In this document: piece after piece, positions 9,116 through 17,294 of the stretch
Layout of the letters: every line of letters begins with the position of its first letter
How positions within the stretch are numbered: position 1 is the stretch's first letter
Origin: Kriegella aquimaris
GTDB lineage: Bacteria > Bacteroidota > Bacteroidia > Flavobacteriales > Flavobacteriaceae
NCBI RefSeq assembly: GCF_900103215.1
Contig: NZ_FNGV01000001.1
Location: 248,001-312,000 of the forward strand
Reading direction: 5' to 3'
DNA length: 64,000 nucleotides
Notes under the pieces: generated by a model
The model's input: only the letters and a program-made list of their open reading frames with translations
Told to the model about the DNA's origin: nothing
The model's database searches: none
Made by a program: the position numbers and the translations under genes

Positions 9116-9922
9116 TTAATCTTTTAAAGAAATATCTTCTGTGGCTCCATTCGGATACGTAATAGTGGCCATATCATCACAACTTCCATCACCGAAACCG
9201 ACCATGACCATGAGGCCATTTTTATCGACACTCATTTGACCACTAGTTAAATAGCCACAGCTTAAATTGCCTTCTAAAATTGTGCCAACGGCAACTTTAT
9301 AGGTGTCTCCGTCAACCTGTAAGGTCCAATTACCATCTATACTAAAGATGCTTGTTTCTAAACTATCGCCAAAAGTAAAGCCAACAGTTTTAGTTCCGTT
9401 TTCCACAACAATGGATTCATCACCCATAACAACGGTCATATCACTGGTGACGGTAAAAACAAAAGAATTTTCCTCTGAGCTGGAATCCAAAACAAAACTC
9501 CTAGAACCACTTATTTTAATGCTTCCCACATAAAAATCAGTATAGGTGGCAGTATAAGAACCCGACTCCTCCCCTATGCCATAGACAACCGTTAACGTAC
9601 CATTGACATTTTCTGTTCCATTTAAAACACAATTATCAAAAGTAGCCGTAAATCCGGTATCACTATAGGTAGCTTCATAGCATTCTGATAATTTCGCTGA
9701 TTTAGCAGATTTAGCGCTAATATCATTATTCATATATAATTCAGAAATAACGCTATCTGCAATACCTGAAATGTCATCTGTTTCCAAAATAACCTTTAAA
9801 TCACTTTGGGTAAGTTCTTCATCAACACCAATACTTTTTCCGTCTTCACTACAGCTCGCCAAAAAGAGGCCGATTATACCAAAGAGGATAAAACTTCTGT
9901 TCATTCTAGTAATTCGGTTCAT
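9116..9922 (-). CDS. Lipoprotein of unknown function, last gene of the leftward NRPS arm
   Basis: A 268-residue lipoprotein if started at 9922 (MNRITRMNRSF); a start at 9904 is equally possible. The open frame extends to 10138, but that would overlap the TonB gene and hide the signal peptide. The signal ends in LFLASCSEDG. The mature part is rich in Thr, Ser, Gly and Asp with alternating strands, suggesting an all-beta surface protein, and includes a small AKSAKSAK repeat. It starts about 97 bases after the TonB receptor gene on the same strand, so it may be an accessory surface protein of that receptor. No family is recognised. Confidence 0.7.
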   Translation of the reverse strand: MNRITRMNRSFILFGIIGLFLASCSEDGKSIGVDEELTQSDLKVILETDDISGIADSVISELYMNNDISAKSAKSAKLSECYEATYSDTGFTATFDNCVLNGTENVNGTLTVVYGIGEESGSYTATYTDFYVGSIKISGSRSFVLDSSSEENSFVFTVTSDMTVVMGDESIVVENGTKTVGFTFGDSLETSIFSIDGNWTLQVDGDTYKVAVGTILEGNLSCGYLTSGQMSVDKNGLMVMVGFGDGSCDDMATITYPNGATEDISLKD

Positions 9923-10019
9923 GTTCGATTTATATTTAGGGTTATACTCGCCTAAACGCAAAGCTTCCGTTTTTAGTATTTTACCTTTCCACATTACGTC
10001 AAAACCCCAATTAAAATCG

Positions 10020-12251
10020 TTAAAAAACAACAGAAATTTTAGCTCGGGCATAGAAAGGACTACCTGGTGTAAAATGAATTTCTTCCACGGGAGCCGTCTC
10101 ATTGAACAGTCTACTTTCGGTTGCAAACTGAGTTTCATTCCAATCGGTATCGAATAAATTTTCTACGATAATGCCCAAGGTCCAATTCTTTATCGAATAA
10201 TTCAGGTTAAAATCAGTTACGAAATATCCTTCGGCCACAATGGAGTTGTCTTCGTTGGCCGGCCTATTGTCAATATAACGATAGTTCAAGCCCCCTGAAA
10301 AGTTTCCTATATCCTTAAACGAAAATCCACCAGAGGAGGTCAAGTCAGGTGATAAGGGAATGTAATCTTCCCCTTCAAGCTCTTCGGTACTTCTAGCGAA
10401 TGTATAATTGACATCCCCATTAAAGTACAACCAATCGTTCAGCTGATATCTAAATCCTAAATCTGCACCATACCGTTTTGTTTTACCACTGGGCTCCACA
10501 ATTCCGGCATCGCCCACATATACAAATTCTTGGTCTAGAAAAAGGCTCCAAAGGGCTGCATTGACCACTATGCGATCAGCTGGTTTTATAATGGCCCCTA
10601 AATCTGCACCGTAGGCGGCCGGAAGAATCTCTTTGCCATTGTTTGCGGTTACCACTCTGGTATCGTTTGAATGAAAACCTATACCGCTCTTGGCAAATAA
10701 CTGGACATTCTTTGATGCAGCATACAGTACATTTAATTTCGGACCTAAAAAAAACTTGTCCTCACTTTTATGATCATATGTCTCTGATAGAAAATTTTCG
10801 TAATTAAATTTGAAGTAGTCCAATCGGAGGCCTGGGTTTATTGTCCATTTATTCTTTTTGTACGTAGCGTTGATAAACCCATACATGTTCAATTCGTCAA
10901 TATCGCCGAAGGCCAATTGCTCTAAAGTCGTTTTTCTATTCAGTGTTCTTGATAGCTCTACATCATTAACATCGTCATATCGGAACCCTATGCCGGATTC
11001 ATATTTAAATTGGGTATCATGGTCACCCGTATGAAATGAACGTTCGTAAGCGGTTTCTGCACCAATAATGGTTCGATCTTCAAATTGTTTTATTTGATCT
11101 CCATTTACCGGGTCTTCCAAAAAGAAAGTGAAGTTTGAAAAAAGTTCAAAATTATATTTTGAAACGAAGGCCTTTGATTTTAATCGGGAATGTTCATCGA
11201 GTTGCTTGCTGTGGTTGACCCATAGGTTAGACCGACTTGTATTGCCTCCTTCGGTATCATCAATAGCTCCAAACCTTCCGATTAAACCTTGATTAACAGC
11301 GCGTTCAGGAATCTGACCTGAAGCATCCCATTTACTTTGAAAATGGGAAATACTGATACTTAAATCTTGGTCTTCCCTGTTGTTATAATTGTATCGCCCC
11401 ATAATGTTAAAACGATTAAAATTTTGAGGTGAATCAAAAAAACCATCGGTCAAAACCATTTCCGAAGCAATATAGGCATTGTTATAATCGTCTTCTATGA
11501 CCTTGAACATACTCAATGCTCGAATTGTATTGAACTGACCTGTCTCTAGGGCAATGGAATTGTTCTTTATATTCTTTTTGGTCTTCAGATCAATATAGCC
11601 CGCCGTATTGAAGTTTCCTTTGTCGGCGTAATACGGACCTTTGCCAAAATCAATATTATCGATGGTTTCCGGAATAATAAAATGCATATCTGAATAGCCT
11701 TGGCCATGGGCATGGGAGACCATATTCACGGGGAGCCCATCAACATTTATCGCAATATCGGTTCCATGGTCAATATCAAAACCTCTCAAAAAAATCTGTT
11801 CCGCTTTGCCCCCTCCAGCATGTTGGCCGATAATGAGACCAGGTACTTTCCGCAGTATTTCTTGCGATGATTTTATAGGATTTGCTTTAACATCAACATT
11901 TACAAAGGTGCTCAACGCATTTACCTTTGAAACCAACACAACTTGCTCTAATGAAACGACCGATTCTTTAAGGGCTATTTTAATTGTACCGTCAAGGTGC
12001 TCTTCTGCAATGATTATTTGGTGGTTCGAATACCCCAAGCTATAAAAAAACACAATATCGCCAATAGATATGTCGTCAAGTTCAAAATAACCCGAAACGT
12101 TTGAATAGGTATACCCTCCTGTCGTCTTGTTATATACGCCGACCCCTTCTAAGGGTATATTATCTTCGGATACAATAGTGCCATTGAGCTCATGTGCGCT
12201 CAATAAATGGCATGCGATAAAAAATGTAAAAAATATTATATATGGTTTCAT
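10020..12251 (-). CDS. TonB-dependent outer-membrane receptor
   Basis: A 743-residue receptor. Residues 1-19 are a signal peptide and about 20-95 a carboxypeptidase-regulatory-like beta domain (LNGTIVSEDNIPLEGVGVYN), common in Bacteroidota. The plug domain follows (QEILRKVPGLIIGQHAGGG, then FLRGFDIDHGTDIAINVDG, with a VSHAHGQGYSD loop), then a 22-strand-type barrel ending in a C-terminal aromatic-rich strand. The barrel size is typical of siderophore and metal-complex receptors, and no SusD partner is present, which argues against glycan uptake. It follows the NRPS and His-rich genes on the same strand, which suggests that it takes up the peptide product or its metal complex (inference). Confidence 0.88.
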   Translation of the reverse strand: MKPYIIFFTFFIACHLLSAHELNGTIVSEDNIPLEGVGVYNKTTGGYTYSNVSGYFELDDISIGDIVFFYSLGYSNHQIIIAEEHLDGTIKIALKESVVSLEQVVLVSKVNALSTFVNVDVKANPIKSSQEILRKVPGLIIGQHAGGGKAEQIFLRGFDIDHGTDIAINVDGLPVNMVSHAHGQGYSDMHFIIPETIDNIDFGKGPYYADKGNFNTAGYIDLKTKKNIKNNSIALETGQFNTIRALSMFKVIEDDYNNAYIASEMVLTDGFFDSPQNFNRFNIMGRYNYNNREDQDLSISISHFQSKWDASGQIPERAVNQGLIGRFGAIDDTEGGNTSRSNLWVNHSKQLDEHSRLKSKAFVSKYNFELFSNFTFFLEDPVNGDQIKQFEDRTIIGAETAYERSFHTGDHDTQFKYESGIGFRYDDVNDVELSRTLNRKTTLEQLAFGDIDELNMYGFINATYKKNKWTINPGLRLDYFKFNYENFLSETYDHKSEDKFFLGPKLNVLYAASKNVQLFAKSGIGFHSNDTRVVTANNGKEILPAAYGADLGAIIKPADRIVVNAALWSLFLDQEFVYVGDAGIVEPSGKTKRYGADLGFRYQLNDWLYFNGDVNYTFARSTEELEGEDYIPLSPDLTSSGGFSFKDIGNFSGGLNYRYIDNRPANEDNSIVAEGYFVTDFNLNYSIKNWTLGIIVENLFDTDWNETQFATESRLFNETAPVEEIHFTPGSPFYARAKISVVF

Positions 12252-12282
12252 GCTTTAAAATTTAGAAGAATGGTTATCAATC

Positions 12283-12296
12283 ACATTGTACAATGT
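12283..12296. promoter_or_regulatory. 14-bp perfect palindrome upstream of the TonB receptor
   Basis: ACATTGTACAATGT is perfectly self-complementary and lies 32 bases upstream of the TonB receptor start. GGTTATC (12272-12278) and GATAACC (12309-12315) flank it but share a slightly different centre. The position fits an operator for separate control of the receptor gene. The regulator is unknown; a metal-responsive repressor is one option. Confidence 0.45.
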
Positions 12297-12401
12297 CATC
12301 CCTTATTGGATAACCTGTTAAATGGGAAAAATAATTAGGAAAATAGAAACAGAAAGCCAGAACTTTATATTGGCGAAATGCCAGAATATTAAATTGTAAG
12401 T

Positions 12402-12881
12402 CTAGGCTAAAGAGTAGATTCTAGGGGGATTATACAACTGTCTATAGTAGCCCTCACTATATTCACAGGCCACTTTACTAAAACTGGTTCTTAATTTTAA
12501 GACGCAGCGTTCTGCAATGGTATACTTTGAGATTATAAAATGCTTGTCAATTTTTATTTGGGTAGTGAGCGCATCTTGAGGTTCGCCCTCATGGTTTGAC
12601 GCTTTGAAAATAGAATCAAGGAAGTCGATAACCTGGTGCTTATGAACATTAACCAATTTTTCATGCGCTTCATGTTGGTGTTTGGTAAAAGAATCATGAT
12701 TTGATACAGCCGCATGAGACATAACGTGACCGGGCATTTCTAAAAAATGTGAAACAGAATGCAGCACTATACCCATTTGTCTATGCATGGGAGCCAGCAA
12801 GTAACATATGCCCATAAGAACAGCTACCCCTTTTATTAAAAAGGGCCTTACGTCTTGTAATAAAGCTGCTGCTACTTGCAT
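12402..12881 (-). CDS. His-rich small membrane or exported protein in the NRPS operon
   Basis: A 159-residue protein not assigned to a family. It has one hydrophobic segment at about residues 14-28, followed by a strikingly His-rich stretch at about residues 41-82, with clusters such as HSVSHFLEMPGHVMSHAA, KHQHEAHEK and VHKHQ. Such clusters usually bind Zn, Cu or Ni. It starts only 14 bases after the C-A-PCP synthetase gene and precedes the TonB receptor, so it should be co-transcribed with the synthetase. A role as a periplasmic metal-binding or sensing protein is inferred from composition and context only. Confidence 0.7.
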   Translation of the reverse strand: MQVAAALLQDVRPFLIKGVAVLMGICYLLAPMHRQMGIVLHSVSHFLEMPGHVMSHAAVSNHDSFTKHQHEAHEKLVNVHKHQVIDFLDSIFKASNHEGEPQDALTTQIKIDKHFIISKYTIAERCVLKLRTSFSKVACEYSEGYYRQLYNPPRIYSLA

Positions 12882-12895
12882 TTTGTTTCTGTTCG

Positions 12896-15800
12896 TTATT
12901 CTTTTAAAAGTTCGACCAATGTATCTTCGATATATTTCGCATACTCCGCTATCGTGGGTAGGTCGAATATTTTATTCAATGGGAAATTCATTTCGATTTC
13001 TTCATTTATTCGCGCAGTAACCCGAATGGCGGCAAGGGAATGCCCGCCCAAAGCAATAAAGTCATCATGAACACCTACCTGTTTTAAGCGAAGTACTTCT
13101 TTCCAAATAGCGGCCAAAAGCTCTTCGATTTCACCGTTTGGAGCAACAAAAGGAGTGTCCATATCCAATTGCGAACTGTTCAGCGCCCTCAAGGCCGACT
13201 TATCTATTTTTCCATTCTTTGTGAGAGGCATTTCGTCGATAAACTTAAAAAATGTTGGAACCATATATTCAGGCAATTCCTTTTTTAGGTATTCAGACAA
13301 TTCTTTAGAAGCTAATCTCTTTTTACCTGTGTAATAAGCAACTAGGCGTTTCTGATTTGATTCATCTTCACCGATTTCCTGATATCCAATTTCATTGATG
13401 ATTCGCTTTACTTCCTTCTCATCGATTACTTCATTTATTTCTTCGAGGGTTTCCTTGCGCGTTTTATGGCCCATACGAACATCCCAACTATAAGGAAAAG
13501 AGTAATTGCTATATCCTTTCTGTTTTTTATGCACGTAAATACCAACTTGATTGATAAGGCAATTGGTCGAACGACCTGTGTCGGTCGGTCGAACCCAATC
13601 TACCTTTTCCTTTAAATAGGTCAGCATTTCTTCCAATTTCACATCGCTATACCTATAAAAATCGATAAACTGTACTTTTTCAAAAGTCTCGTCGGTATTG
13701 AACATGGAAACATCGAGTAGGTTTTTTACGGCATCTTCTTCCTGATGGTATAATTTTCGAGCTTCGAGAATGGTTTTATCGATGGTACTGACATCTACAT
13801 TTTTATCCCAGAACAATTCTTCGGTCAACCGAGTCTCAAAAAATTGTCCTCTTGAGAGCCCAGTAACCACAAACGGAATCTGTTTATCCAATGCAATCTG
13901 GGTACTTAAGGTATAAATTGTTTTAAAACAGCCATTGCAAACATTTTGGTGACGGTTAAGACTATCTACAAAAATTTTATTCATGTACTCTGTCGTGCCA
14001 TAAATATGGTCAACACCCAATTTCTGAACGATTTTATCGATGTTGCCTTTTGCTTGATCTGAAATGTACCCATTGTCTAATGTGAAAGCCAATACCTTTA
14101 GCCCCATACCTATAAGTTGTGCTAAAATATAGGTACTATCTTTACCGCCGCTTAAAAGCGAAAGACAATCGTAATTGGGATTTTTACCTCGCTTTGAGAT
14201 CAAAATATCCCTAAGTTCATCAGTAGTCTTAAAATACCGTTGTGCCTCGTCTTTGTATCCTTTAAAGGCATTGCATAAATGGCATACCCCGTTTTCATCG
14301 AAATCAGTATTCGGATAATTGGAAGGCAGCCCGCACTCTGTACAGTTAATCACTTCGTTTTCTGAAACTGACTTTTCATTCTCTATCAGCACAACGGCAG
14401 CATTTGTGATTTCCTCATGACCCAACATATTTGCCTCGATATCCGACGGTTCTATACGGAACCCTCGAAGTTTTACCTGGTCGTCTGCTCTTCCCAAATA
14501 TTCCAGCTCTCCATACGAGTTCTCTCGAGCCAAGTCACCTGTACGATATACTTTTGTGCCCTTTAAAAAAGGATTTTTAATAAACTTATCTTCGGTCAAA
14601 GATGGTAGATTGGCATAACCTTCAGCTAGCCCAGTTCCTCCCAAATAAAGTTCGCCAATTACTCCTTTAGGAACCAAATTTTTATAAGAATCTAAAATAT
14701 AGGCATGCATATTGTCAATGGGCGTACCTATGGGCACCGATACGTCTTTGTGTTTATTACTATCAAATTGGGCTACTATACAGCCTACCGTTGCTTCCGT
14801 TGGTCCGTATTCGTTATATATCTTTAGCCCTTTACCAAATGTTTTTTGTGTATTGGCTGCCAGATTTGCTTTAAAGTCTTCACCCCCAACAATCATGGTG
14901 TTTATCTTTGAATGGGATAAGTCAGTGCCCTGCAGTAAAGCAAGATGGGAAGGAGTCAACTTTATACTGTTCACTTTGTTGTCGGCCAATACTTCCATCA
15001 AAGAAATATCAGGACCCTGACCTGATTCTTTATAGATGATAACCTCCCCTCCAGTCAATAATGGAAGAAAGGTCGATGTAATTGTAAGGTCGAATCCGAT
15101 GGATGTAAATAATGGAAATATGAATTTATCACCAGTGGTATAAGCTTTTTTGGCCCAATTCAAATAATTGAAAATAGCGCATTGAGAAATCAGAACACCT
15201 TTCGGGTTACCAGTAGAGCCAGAGGTATAAATTACATACGCAATATCTGACGGACCTATTACTATTTTGGTATCTATACCACTTTGATTTTTAATGGATT
15301 CCGATAATAAATTTAAATCAATAGTTTCAATATCTACACTCTTGATATTATTCTTTAATTGGGTGTCGGTCAATAGCAATGCACAACCTGAATCCTCTAA
15401 AATAAAAGCCACGCGTTGTGATGGTTGATCGGAAGGAATGGGAATAAAAGTACCTCCAGATTTGAGTATCGCTAGAACACCGATGATGTACTCAGGACTC
15501 CTTTCAAGATAAAGTGCCACAGAAGTACCCTTTCCAATACCTTTCGTAACTAAAAATGAAGCGAGTTGATTTGCTCTTTCATTAATATCGGCATAGGTAT
15601 AAATTTCCTTTTTATGACGCAGGGCGATATCATTCGGATTGGAATTTTGTATTTTGTTAAATTGATCAATAAGAGATATGAACGCATCCAAATCTGTTTT
15701 ACCTTCGGAATTAGTATTTAGCTTTTCGCTATCTGATAATAGTTCAGGCCGGTCGATGGGTTGGTAGATATTTCCCAAAAAGGCATCGACCAAATTTAGA

Positions 15801-17041
15801 AAGTGATGGGGTGCCCTTGAAATTAAATCTTCATCAAAAATAGCACGGTTGTAATCAAAAAGAACTTCAATTTCCCCCGTTGCATCAAAATCTACAATAT
15901 GACAACGCATTTGATGCGTGACATCAATATGTTCGCTAGGAATCCATTCTGTTTTGGTAGGAAATCCACAGAAATCAGGGAAGCCCGTATGAATGTAATT
16001 CAGAATGGTGCTAAAACTTCGGTTTATTTCGGAAGTGGCCATTCCAGGCTTGGCATATTTCAAATAATTATTGGTTTCCAACTTAACCCGTTGCAATACG
16101 GAATTGAACGTATCGCTTTCCAAAATCTCGGAAACTAATGGGAAAATCTGAATAAAACAGCCCACTGTTTTTTGAAATTGTTTAGTGGCCCTGTTGTGAT
16201 TGGGAGCACCTATGGACAACGTTCGCTGGCCGCTCACGCGATACAAATAAACGAAAAGCAGGCTTGAAAAGATATTAAATAAGGTGAGGTGTGGTGTCCA
16301 ACTACGAATCGCGGGATTTTGTGCTATTTCTCGAAGCCTTTGCGAACGTTCGAACCCCAATTCTAGGAAAACCCTGGTAGATTTTGTTTTATCAAATTTG
16401 TTGTAAACACCATATAATTCCGGTTGTTTTTTAATAGTTTTTATCCGTTCTGCCCAATAATTCTTGATATTCTCGTTTTTTGGATTCTTTTGAAACACTT
16501 TTTCAAAATGGACATATTCTGTAAATAGAGGTGTTGGCTCAATTTCTTCTAAATTATTTTCAATGATTCCCGTATAACATTTACTGGTTGATTCGAAAAT
16601 CGTCTTTAACGAAACAACGTCTATAACCAAATGATGAATATTGAGCAACCAAATATACTTTCTAACCGGGGATTTCACCAGTATCGAATCGAAAATACAT
16701 TTTGAAATATCGATTTCTTTTAGGCTCCTTTCCTGCAAATAAGCTTTAACGCCTGCATCGCTTTCCATAGCGAGGTCGATAAATTCCAAACCGTTCGATA
16801 TTTTACTTAGTACGGTCTGATAAGGAATTCCTTCTTTTTCAAAAAAGACAGTTCTAAGGGCATCTATTTTAGAAACAACTTGTCTAAAAGCCTCTTTAAA
16901 AACTTCAGGATCAATTTCACCATCAATTTCAAATGAATATGCAGTGTTGTGCAAGGGGACATCTGGATTTAATTTTTGTCCAGTCCACAATGACATTTGT
17001 CCTTGGCTGAGTTCAATATGGTTGCTATCCGTGTTGTCCAT
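12896..17041 (-). CDS. NRPS C-A-PCP protein with a PP-loop amidotransferase-like domain embedded in the A domain
   Basis: A 1381-residue synthetase module. The condensation domain is about 1-445, with its active motif HHLVIDV at 136-142 (Val replaces the usual Gly). The adenylation core is about 460-890: YTSGSTGNPKG 605-615, NEYGPTEAT 743-751, YRTGD 832-836, GRADDQVKLRGFR 850-862. The eight Phe-pocket positions read off against GrsA, plus the first Asp and last Lys, give DLTKIGEVGK, one change from the known Asn code DLTKLGEVGK. Between motifs A8 and A9, about residues 895-1230, sits a foreign domain: a Cys4 ribbon (C900, C903, C920, C923), a PP-loop SGGKDS at 964-969, and CNGC at 1035-1038. 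This arrangement matches WbpG-type N-acetyl sugar amidotransferases. The A domain then resumes (LTKNGKIDK 1273-1281). A PCP follows with Ser1335 in LGGHSL. Confidence 0.9.
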   Translation of the reverse strand: MDNTDSNHIELSQGQMSLWTGQKLNPDVPLHNTAYSFEIDGEIDPEVFKEAFRQVVSKIDALRTVFFEKEGIPYQTVLSKISNGLEFIDLAMESDAGVKAYLQERSLKEIDISKCIFDSILVKSPVRKYIWLLNIHHLVIDVVSLKTIFESTSKCYTGIIENNLEEIEPTPLFTEYVHFEKVFQKNPKNENIKNYWAERIKTIKKQPELYGVYNKFDKTKSTRVFLELGFERSQRLREIAQNPAIRSWTPHLTLFNIFSSLLFVYLYRVSGQRTLSIGAPNHNRATKQFQKTVGCFIQIFPLVSEILESDTFNSVLQRVKLETNNYLKYAKPGMATSEINRSFSTILNYIHTGFPDFCGFPTKTEWIPSEHIDVTHQMRCHIVDFDATGEIEVLFDYNRAIFDEDLISRAPHHFLNLVDAFLGNIYQPIDRPELLSDSEKLNTNSEGKTDLDAFISLIDQFNKIQNSNPNDIALRHKKEIYTYADINERANQLASFLVTKGIGKGTSVALYLERSPEYIIGVLAILKSGGTFIPIPSDQPSQRVAFILEDSGCALLLTDTQLKNNIKSVDIETIDLNLLSESIKNQSGIDTKIVIGPSDIAYVIYTSGSTGNPKGVLISQCAIFNYLNWAKKAYTTGDKFIFPLFTSIGFDLTITSTFLPLLTGGEVIIYKESGQGPDISLMEVLADNKVNSIKLTPSHLALLQGTDLSHSKINTMIVGGEDFKANLAANTQKTFGKGLKIYNEYGPTEATVGCIVAQFDSNKHKDVSVPIGTPIDNMHAYILDSYKNLVPKGVIGELYLGGTGLAEGYANLPSLTEDKFIKNPFLKGTKVYRTGDLARENSYGELEYLGRADDQVKLRGFRIEPSDIEANMLGHEEITNAAVVLIENEKSVSENEVINCTECGLPSNYPNTDFDENGVCHLCNAFKGYKDEAQRYFKTTDELRDILISKRGKNPNYDCLSLLSGGKDSTYILAQLIGMGLKVLAFTLDNGYISDQAKGNIDKIVQKLGVDHIYGTTEYMNKIFVDSLNRHQNVCNGCFKTIYTLSTQIALDKQIPFVVTGLSRGQFFETRLTEELFWDKNVDVSTIDKTILEARKLYHQEEDAVKNLLDVSMFNTDETFEKVQFIDFYRYSDVKLEEMLTYLKEKVDWVRPTDTGRSTNCLINQVGIYVHKKQKGYSNYSFPYSWDVRMGHKTRKETLEEINEVIDEKEVKRIINEIGYQEIGEDESNQKRLVAYYTGKKRLASKELSEYLKKELPEYMVPTFFKFIDEMPLTKNGKIDKSALRALNSSQLDMDTPFVAPNGEIEELLAAIWKEVLRLKQVGVHDDFIALGGHSLAAIRVTARINEEIEMNFPLNKIFDLPTIAEYAKYIEDTLVELLKE

Positions 17042-17051
17042 AGTTGTTATA

Positions 17052-17294
17052 CTATTGTTCGCCTTTTTTTTTAGAAAGAAATTCTAAAATATGTGCCAAA
17101 GTCATAAAATTCTCAACAACCATATCCTCTGCAGGAATAGTTACCTGAAATTCTTGCTCTAGATATGAAATAAGTCGTATCATTCCCATTGAATCAATAA
17201 TTCCGCTTCCTAAAAGGTCTTCCTGTTCGCCAAGATTGTCCAATGGTTCGTTTGCAATTTCCTGCTTTATATAGTTGGCTATTTTTGCTATCAT
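17052..17294 (-). CDS. Stand-alone peptidyl carrier protein
   Basis: An 80-residue acyl/peptidyl carrier protein. The start at 17294 (MIAKIANYIK) is chosen because it overlaps the stop of the upstream adenylation gene in an ATGA arrangement, a sign of translational coupling; the longer open frame upstream of it is not carrier-like. The phosphopantetheine site is in GSGIIDSMGMI, with Ser after the Asp, as in discrete carriers such as PltL. It would be loaded by the A enzyme encoded just before it, and would hand its aminoacyl group to the condensation domain of the next gene, 10 bases downstream. Confidence 0.9.
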   Translation of the reverse strand: MIAKIANYIKQEIANEPLDNLGEQEDLLGSGIIDSMGMIRLISYLEQEFQVTIPAEDMVVENFMTLAHILEFLSKKKGEQ

